DNA of 5,524 nucleotides from Pseudomonadota bacterium (lineage in GTDB: Bacteria > Pseudomonadota > Alphaproteobacteria > Rhizobiales > Hyphomicrobiaceae), in NCBI GenBank assembly GCA_023412805.1, contig JAEZRM010000134.1:1-5524 (forward strand). The letters are read 5' to 3'. This document shows positions 1 through 5,524 of this stretch, piece after piece (position 1 is the stretch's first letter; the number at the start of each line of letters is the position of its first letter). A model generated the notes under the pieces. The model had not been told where the DNA came from, made no database searches, and saw only the letters and a program-made list of their open reading frames with translations. Both the position numbers and the translations under genes were made by a program.

Positions 1-93
1 GCGCACGAGCGTGTCGAGCGTGGCGAGATCCATCGCCGGGACCGCGGCGGGCTTGCGCAGCGCGTCGATCAGCAGGGTGCGCGGATCGCTCAT
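1..93 (-). CDS. Probable HPr-rel-A-type nucleotidyltransferase, N-terminal 31 codons only
   Basis: An open frame starts at the ATG on 91-93 and runs off the left edge. It encodes 31 residues beginning MSDPRTLLIDALRKP and ending in LATLDTLVR. The start overlaps the stop of the upstream kinase gene in an ATGA arrangement (4 bp shared), a classic sign of translational coupling, and this decides the start. No catalytic motif falls in the visible part. The assignment rests on context: in the HPr-rel-A gene set, a PqqD-like gene and an HprK-related kinase gene are normally followed by an uncharacterised nucleotidyltransferase (the NTP_transf_5 type, as I recall it). The visible residues are compatible with the helical N-terminus of that family but do not prove it. 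A partial coding region is well supported; the function is an inference. Confidence 0.6.
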   Translation of the reverse strand, partial: MSDPRTLLIDALRKPAAVPAMDLATLDTLVR

Positions 94-1010
94 GAAGTCC
101 CGTTGCGAGCCGCGTCCGGCACTTCGAGGGCCGCGAAAGCGGCGATAGCGTCGTCCAGCGCCGAATAGCGGAAATCGAAGCACGCGCAGCGCTCGACGAC
201 ATCGGCCAGCAGATGGAAGCCGCGTCGGCCATGGATGCTGTAGTTGAACGCGTTCTGGCCGAGCTCGATCATCGTCTCCGCGCGCGATTTCGGCGTCAGG
301 GTGCAGGCCGCAGCGCGCTCCCAGCGCGGAGCGACGATCCAGGCCGCGCGCGCGGTCTCCTGCGCGCGCGCCACACTGTCCTGCGGCGCCTTCAGCAAGG
401 CCACCGTGCCCTTGACCGTGTCGTGGGTCGGCCGGCTCAGCACGGCACCCGGCACGAAATCGCGAATGATGTCGATCGACTGGTTCTTGAGGTTCATCGG
501 CCGCGCCAGCGGGCGGATGAGTCCGGTCTCGATCGACAGCAAGGTCAGCTCGTCGCTCAGCAGCCGCCAGCCGCGATTAACGAGGGCGGCGCACAGGGTG
601 CTCTTGCCGGAGCCCGATTGCGCCGGAAGGATCGCGGCGAAGCCGTCGCGCGCGACCACCGCGGCGTGCACGATCAGGAACTGATGCGCGACGCCGCCGA
701 TGACCGCGTTGAGGCCCCACTCGAACATCGGCAGCGCCTGGTCGAGCGGCAATGGCCGGTACGGCTTCTCGCCATCGAATTCGAAATCGACTTGGCGGCG
801 CATGAAGCGACGAACGCCGCCGGACGGCATCAGGGCGACATGGAAATCCGCGAACGGCTCGGCAGGCGTGACCGGATAGCCGTCATAGAGCGCGGTGATG
901 CCCTCGATCGCATGTGCGATCGGCGTACGCGCGTGAATGGTGAACGGTCCGGTCCTGATGAAGGCGCCGGCGCCGGCAAGCCAGGTCGCGAACTCGGATC
1001 GAGTCGGCAT
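90..1010 (-). CDS. HprK-related kinase A (P-loop protein kinase-like)
   Basis: Predicted cytoplasmic 306-residue protein related to HPr serine kinase/phosphorylase. After an N-terminal domain of about 110 residues comes the HprK-like core. His115 in FLIVHAAVV lies 15 residues before the Walker A motif, the spacing I recall for the catalytic His of HprK. Walker A is AQSGSGKST (130-138), with Ala in place of the usual first Gly, which the [AG]x4GK[ST] pattern allows. The segment RLLSDEL (149-155) aligns with the HprK Mg/catalytic acidic pair, here Asp153-Glu154. Conserved-looking RPLARPMNLK (166-175) and KGTVALL (200-206) follow. I do not see the C-terminal HprK phosphorylase signature (the PVRPGRN-type motif), so a kinase without phosphorylase activity is plausible. 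The ATG lies 9 bp after the PqqD-like gene, with no strong Shine-Dalgarno, so coupling is likely. The natural phosphoacceptor is unknown, and no HPr gene is in the window. Confidence 0.88.
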   Translation of the reverse strand: MPTRSEFATWLAGAGAFIRTGPFTIHARTPIAHAIEGITALYDGYPVTPAEPFADFHVALMPSGGVRRFMRRQVDFEFDGEKPYRPLPLDQALPMFEWGLNAVIGGVAHQFLIVHAAVVARDGFAAILPAQSGSGKSTLCAALVNRGWRLLSDELTLLSIETGLIRPLARPMNLKNQSIDIIRDFVPGAVLSRPTHDTVKGTVALLKAPQDSVARAQETARAAWIVAPRWERAAACTLTPKSRAETMIELGQNAFNYSIHGRRGFHLLADVVERCACFDFRYSALDDAIAAFAALEVPDAARNGTS

Positions 1011-1019
1011 CGCCGACGG

Positions 1020-1295
1020 TTATAGCGAAACGCGCTCGATGATGCCGAGGCTTTCGAGATCGTCGATGGTGTCCGCGACCGCGGTCTCAACCGACGCCGG
1101 ATCCTCCGCGTCGAACGCCCGCGTGGCGCTGGCGGACAAGGCCGGCAGATCCGCCGGGCCTTGGTTCAAAGCATCGAGAACGGCGCGCGCGAGCGGCGCC
1201 AGCTGGAATGTATCGCCGGTGAAGTCGCAATAAGCGATGGTCTGCCCATCCAGCTCGCGCCGTTCAAGCGCTCGGGCCGCCCGCCAGATCGTCAC
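1020..1295 (-). CDS. HPr-rel-A system PqqD-family peptide chaperone
   Basis: A 91-residue protein of the size and layout of PqqD-like RiPP-recognition proteins: a short N-terminal beta segment (LERRELDGQTIAYCD, about 10-24), the characteristic turn and helix GDTFQLAPLARAVLDAL (27-43), then an acidic C-terminal helical part ending ESLGIIERVSL. PqqD relatives are small winged-helix proteins that bind the leader of a peptide or protein substrate and present it to a modifying enzyme. This one resembles the subtype that sits beside HprK-related kinase A. The start codon is GTG (1293-1295), 6 bp after the stop of the exported Cys-rich protein gene. No good Shine-Dalgarno is visible, so translation is probably coupled to the upstream gene. 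The family is assigned with good confidence; the partner peptide is unknown. Confidence 0.85.
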   Translation of the reverse strand: MTIWRAARALERRELDGQTIAYCDFTGDTFQLAPLARAVLDALNQGPADLPALSASATRAFDAEDPASVETAVADTIDDLESLGIIERVSL

Positions 1296-1301
1296 GGACG
1301 A

Positions 1302-2072
1302 TCAGGCCGCGCAGACCACGCACCAGTTGATCTTGCCGCCATCCTGCGGGCACGAGCCGCCGCGGTCGCTCGTCAGATAGTCGAGATCGTTGATCAGCGT
1401 ATTGTCTTTACCGTACCGCGAGTTGATCAGCGCAACGATCTCAGCGACCGTATAGCCGAACGCCTGCGCGCCGAACTGCTGCGCGTTCAGGACGCATGCG
1501 ACTGACTTGCGGAGCGTCTGGTTGCTGTTGTCCTGCAGCGCCTGCATGAACGTCCTGCCGCTCGGCGCCCATGGGAAATACGACTGGCACTGGGTCGCCT
1601 GGGCATTGATGCTCTGCCACTTCGCGGCCATGCTCGCAGCCGTGCTGTCGGAACTCGTGCACTTGGCGGTGCTCTTGAAGAAGGTCTTCAGAGCAGCCAC
1701 GCTCGGAGTGGTCGTCCAGCTGTCATCCACGGGGTTCGGCAGGCCGGGCTTGAACGGCGATGGCCAGTTCAGCGTGTTCTTCCAGCAGCCCGGCGAAAGA
1801 CTCTTGCAGCCCGTGGCCTGCGGCTTCGACAGATTGACCGAGGCGTGCGCCGATGCCGTGCACTGGCCGACGCCCGTGGTGGCCAGCGCAGAACGGCTCG
1901 ACAGCATGACGATCGCGGGGGTGGCAATCACACCGCCGAACAGCAGCTTGCGGCGGCTGTTGTCGGGCTGGGCTTCGGTCGCAACAGGCTTGGCCTTATC
2001 ACCGCAATCGCCGCACCCGCAATCGCAGGGGCTCTTGCCGGCCGTCGCCTTTTCCGCCTCGAACTCGCTCAT
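1302..2072 (-). CDS. Tat-signal, cysteine-rich exported protein of unknown function
   Basis: A 256-residue protein that I do not recognise as a named family. Residues 1-38 form an unusually long polar n-region with a tight cysteine cluster, CDCGCGDC (16-23). A twin-arginine motif SRRKLLFGG (39-47) follows, then a hydrophobic stretch to about 58 and a likely signal-peptidase site after RSALA (60-64). The predicted mature part is Ser/Thr-rich and has nine cysteines (71, 89, 96, 138, 162, 193, 241, 251, 254), ending in CVVCAA. It contains SPGCWKN (93-99), resembling the [ST]xGYWKNH motif I recall from bacterial secreted and surface proteins. The ATG is set by a good ribosome binding site. It is the first gene of a tight operon with PqqD-like, HprK-like and nucleotidyltransferase genes, which makes it a candidate substrate of that machinery. 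It could equally be an unrelated envelope protein. Export is well supported; the role is unknown. Confidence 0.85.
   Translation of the reverse strand: MSEFEAEKATAGKSPCDCGCGDCGDKAKPVATEAQPDNSRRKLLFGGVIATPAIVMLSSRSALATTGVGQCTASAHASVNLSKPQATGCKSLSPGCWKNTLNWPSPFKPGLPNPVDDSWTTTPSVAALKTFFKSTAKCTSSDSTAASMAAKWQSINAQATQCQSYFPWAPSGRTFMQALQDNSNQTLRKSVACVLNAQQFGAQAFGYTVAEIVALINSRYGKDNTLINDLDYLTSDRGGSCPQDGGKINWCVVCAA
1881..1958 (-). other. Predicted twin-arginine signal sequence within the Cys-rich protein
   Basis: These codons encode residues 39-64: SRRKLLFGG, a hydrophobic core (VIATPAIVML) and SSRSALA before TTGVG. The pattern fits S/T-R-R-x-hydrophobic-hydrophobic with a small-residue A-x-A-like cleavage site (ALA at 62-64). 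It points to Tat-dependent export of a folded, possibly already modified, protein. The 38 residues before the twin arginines are longer than in most Tat signals. A lipoprotein lipobox is absent. Confidence 0.75.
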
Positions 2073-2079
2073 CGTCGTA

Positions 2080-2086
2080 TCCTCTT
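2080..2086 (-). promoter_or_regulatory. Ribosome binding site of the Cys-rich protein gene
   Basis: On the minus strand AAGAGGA sits 7 nt before the ATG at 2070-2072. It is the only good Shine-Dalgarno sequence in the four-gene operon, which supports this start and suggests that the downstream genes depend on translational coupling. Confidence 0.65.
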
Positions 2087-2174
2087 ACGGCCTTTACACC
2101 ACTGCCGATAGCAGACCGGTATGCACGTTTGCCGTCGTTCCGGACATTGCTGGCTACACCCCTGAATGCCCGAT

Positions 2175-2203
2175 CTTATAGCTTATCCAGCGGCTTCCGT
2201 CAT
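2175..2203 (-). promoter_or_regulatory. Possible sigma70-like promoter for the four-gene operon
   Basis: Minus-strand reading gives ATGACG (2198-2203) as a -35 with 4 of 6 consensus matches, a 17-bp spacer and TATAAG (2175-2180) as a -10 with 5 of 6 matches. Transcription would start near 2168 and leave an untranslated leader of about 95 nt before the ATG at 2072. This is the best promoter-like pair I see in the gap, but such matches are common by chance and nothing else confirms it. Confidence 0.3.
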
Positions 2204-2352
2204 TCGATCCTGCCGCCTTCAGGACAACTTCTGACTGTCAAGGACCTGCAACATTCCGTGAGATTTCAATCATGTGGACGCACCCCGCCCGCCCCACACC
2301 TCTGATCTCCGTCCTATAGCAAGCAATAGCCGTGCCATGCCTGGCCGCCTTG

Positions 2353-2367
2353 GCGATGCTGCATCGC
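2353..2367. repeat. Small GC-rich inverted repeat (hairpin)
   Basis: GCGATG and CATCGC form a perfect 6-bp stem around a 3-nt loop. It lies about 115 bp past the glmS stop. There is no run of T on its downstream side on either strand, so it does not qualify as an intrinsic terminator. It might still stabilise the glmS mRNA 3' end. Confidence 0.35.
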
Positions 2368-2392
2368 GCCGAAGTGTTGTGCGGAAACAATT

Positions 2393-2402
2393 ACTTATAA
2401 GT
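2393..2402. repeat. Perfect 10-bp AT-rich palindrome
   Basis: ACTTATAAGT is its own reverse complement, and the flanks (TT before, TAA after) nearly extend the symmetry. It stands out in a GC-rich window and could be an operator for a dimeric regulator. It also contains a TATAAG hexamer on both strands, but no good -35 is spaced correctly. Function is unassigned. Confidence 0.35.
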
Positions 2403-2480
2403 TAACCATAGGCCGCCGCAGTCGCCCGGCTTTACACCGCGTTGAGTTTCTTTACAGCTCGCTCAGTATCCTCGCTCCGT

Positions 2481-4304
<1,824 letters not shown>

Positions 4305-4305
4305 G

Positions 4306-5524
4306 TCAGCCTCGCTTGCTCTGGAGTTTGGCGCGCGCCTTGGCCGCGCGGAACCGCGCCGCCCAGCCCGGCTTTTCTTCCTGCTTGCCGCGCGCCACCG
4401 CCAGCGCCTCCGCCGCCACGTCGCTGGTGATCACACTGCCCGCCCCGATGATCGCGCCATCGCCCACCGACACAGGCGCCACCAGCGCCGTGTTCGAGCC
4501 GATGAAGGCACCCGCCCCGATCCGGGTCTGCGCCTTGACGAAGCCGTCGTAGTTGCAGGTGATCGTGCCCGCGCCGACATTGGCCTTGGCGCCGACCTCG
4601 GCATCGCCGACATAGCTCAGATGGTTGACCTTGGCGCCTGGACCGATCCGCGCCGCCTTGATCTCGACGAAGTTGCCGATATGCGCCTCTTCGCCGATCG
4701 AAGCCCCCGGCCTGAGCCGCGCGAACGGGCCGATCTGGGCCCCCGCCTGGAGCGTGCAGCCCTCGAGATGGCAGAAGCCCTTGATGGCGACATTGTCGCC
4801 CACCGTCACGCCGGGGCCGAACACCACGTTCGGGCCGACCGTGACATCGCGGCCCAAGACCGTGTCGTGGCTGAACCACACGCTCGCCGGATCGGTCAGC
4901 GTGGCGCCGCCGCGCATGGCGTCGCGGCGCATCCTGTTCTGGAACAGCGCTTCCACCTCCGCCAGCTCGACGCGCGAGTTGACCCCGACCGCTTCCTCGA
5001 ACGCCGCTTCGATCACGCCGCAGCGCAGGCCCTTGGCGCGGGCCAGCCCCACCACATCGGTCAGGTAGTACTCGCCCTTGGCGTTGTTGGGTTCGAGCCG
5101 CGCCAGCAGCTCCCACATCACCTGCCCGTCGAGCGCCATAGCACCAGCATTGCATAGGCCGATCGCGCGTTCCTGCGCCGTGGCATCCTTCGCCTCGACG
5201 ATGCGCGCGAGCGTGCCGTCCGCATCCACCACCAGCCGGCCATAGGCCCCCGGCGCCGCCGGCCGCATGCCGGCCACCATCACCGCGTGCCCCGCCGCAA
5301 TCCCGGCGGCCAGCTGCTGCAGGGTTTCGGGGCGGATCAGCGGCGTGTCGCCGAACACCACCACCACCGGCCCGCCGCAGCCCGCCAGCGCCGCCTGCGC
5401 CATCCGCACGGCATGGCCCGTACCCTTGCGCTCGGCCTGCTCGACGCCGATCACCTCGGCCGCCCCGAGCCCCGCAGCGGCCACCCGCACCACCGCGTCC
5501 ATGCCGGGGCCGACCACCACCGCG
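4306..5524 (-). CDS. glmU: Bifunctional GlmU: N-acetylglucosamine-1-P uridyltransferase / glucosamine-1-P acetyltransferase (N-terminus outside window)
   Basis: Acetylates glucosamine-1-phosphate and then couples it to UTP, giving UDP-GlcNAc in the cytoplasm. The reading frame is open through the right edge, so the true start and the N-terminal LxAGxGTRM nucleotide-binding loop (probably some 50 residues) are missing. Counting from the GTG codon at 5518-5520 (not the real start), the pyrophosphorylase domain shows ERKGTGHAV (30-38), FGDTPLI (56-62, metal-binding Asp), the GEYYLTDV motif (149-156) and VGVNSRVEL (178-186). The left-handed beta-helix acetyltransferase domain follows from about 205. 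It has hexapeptide repeats, ARLRPGA (267-273), NFVEIKAA (283-290), KVNHLSYVGDAEVG (297-310, catalytic His) and GAGTITCNYDG (316-326). The basic tail ends LQSKRG. It is cotranscribed with glmS, one base away. Confidence 0.97.
   Translation of the reverse strand, partial: AVVVGPGMDAVVRVAAAGLGAAEVIGVEQAERKGTGHAVRMAQAALAGCGGPVVVVFGDTPLIRPETLQQLAAGIAAGHAVMVAGMRPAAPGAYGRLVVDADGTLARIVEAKDATAQERAIGLCNAGAMALDGQVMWELLARLEPNNAKGEYYLTDVVGLARAKGLRCGVIEAAFEEAVGVNSRVELAEVEALFQNRMRRDAMRGGATLTDPASVWFSHDTVLGRDVTVGPNVVFGPGVTVGDNVAIKGFCHLEGCTLQAGAQIGPFARLRPGASIGEEAHIGNFVEIKAARIGPGAKVNHLSYVGDAEVGAKANVGAGTITCNYDGFVKAQTRIGAGAFIGSNTALVAPVSVGDGAIIGAGSVITSDVAAEALAVARGKQEEKPGWAARFRAAKARAKLQSKRG

Larger units (their letters stand above)
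2073..2480. other. 408-bp intergenic region between glmS and the HPr-rel-A operon
   Basis: No convincing gene is seen on either strand, and the stretch is locally more AT-rich than its neighbours. It holds the putative promoter and ribosome binding site of the downstream operon, a 10-bp palindrome (2393-2402), a triloop hairpin (2353-2367) and short GGTGTA-type repeats on the minus strand at 2095-2100, 2155-2160 and 2433-2438. No GC-rich stem followed by a U-tract was found after glmS, so glmS transcripts may end by a Rho-dependent route or read through. Confidence 0.6.

Noticed and set aside
213..1025. A 270-codon plus-strand open frame opposite the kinase gene.
   Set aside because: Arg-rich low-information translation opposite a kinase with clear Walker A and HprK-like motifs.
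1507..2181. A 224-codon plus-strand open frame opposite the Cys-rich protein gene.
   Set aside because: The minus-strand frame has a good ribosome binding site, a coherent Tat signal and operon spacing. The plus-strand product has no recognisable features.
2236..2241. A perfect TTGACA -35 hexamer on the minus strand.
   Set aside because: No acceptable -10 hexamer lies 16-18 bp downstream (the sequence there is GC-rich, around AAGGCG).
2353..2367. Hairpin considered as the intrinsic terminator of glmS.
   Set aside because: The stem is only 6 bp and no T-rich tract follows on the minus strand.
2458..2477. Direct repeat of CTCGCTC (2458-2464 and 2471-2477) just after glmS.
   Set aside because: Seven bases in two copies within GC-rich sequence; no further copies or symmetry, so likely chance.
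2432..2480. An alternative-frame tail continuing past the glmS stop, which might suggest a frameshifted longer GlmS.
   Set aside because: GlmS already ends in its standard PRNLAKSVTVE tail at normal length, so no frameshift is needed.
4305..4330. Possible glmS ribozyme/riboswitch upstream of glmS.
   Set aside because: Only one base separates glmU and glmS, leaving no leader, and the ribozyme is known mainly from Gram-positive bacteria.

Overview
The window is GC-rich, and every gene I can support lies on the minus strand, so it is read from right (5524) to left (1). The GlmU and GlmS sequence types, the immediate glmU-glmS adjacency and the HPr-rel-A genes suggest an alphaproteobacterium. 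That assignment is made from memory of these families, and no rRNA or other taxonomic marker is present.

Right part (2481-5524): a housekeeping amino-sugar operon. It holds most of glmU (its N-terminus lies beyond the window edge), followed after one base by a complete glmS. Together they supply both ends of the route from fructose-6-phosphate to UDP-GlcNAc, the precursor of peptidoglycan and lipopolysaccharide. The middle enzyme, GlmM, is not in the window.

Middle (2073-2480): 408 bp with no convincing gene. It contains the 3' flank of glmS, a perfect 10-bp AT-rich palindrome, a small GC-rich hairpin without a U-tract, a few short GGTGTA-type repeats, a possible sigma70-like promoter and a good ribosome binding site for the next gene. 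No clear intrinsic terminator was found.

Left part (1-2072): a compact four-gene operon, which is the accessory and more interesting part. The order is (1) a 256-residue Tat-signal, cysteine-rich exported protein of unknown function; (2) a 91-residue PqqD-like peptide-binding protein; (3) a 306-residue HprK-related P-loop kinase; (4) the first 31 codons of what is probably a nucleotidyltransferase, cut by the window edge. The gaps are 6 bp, 9 bp and a 4-bp overlap. Genes 2-4 match the recurrent but functionally uncharacterised 'HPr-rel-A' set. A PqqD-like recognition protein, an HprK-like kinase and a nucleotidyltransferase are also the tailoring subset of some Firmicutes lasso-peptide clusters. 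I therefore infer that the module may recognise and phosphorylate or otherwise modify a protein or peptide. The co-transcribed exported Cys-rich protein is a candidate substrate; this is a hypothesis that the sequence alone cannot prove.
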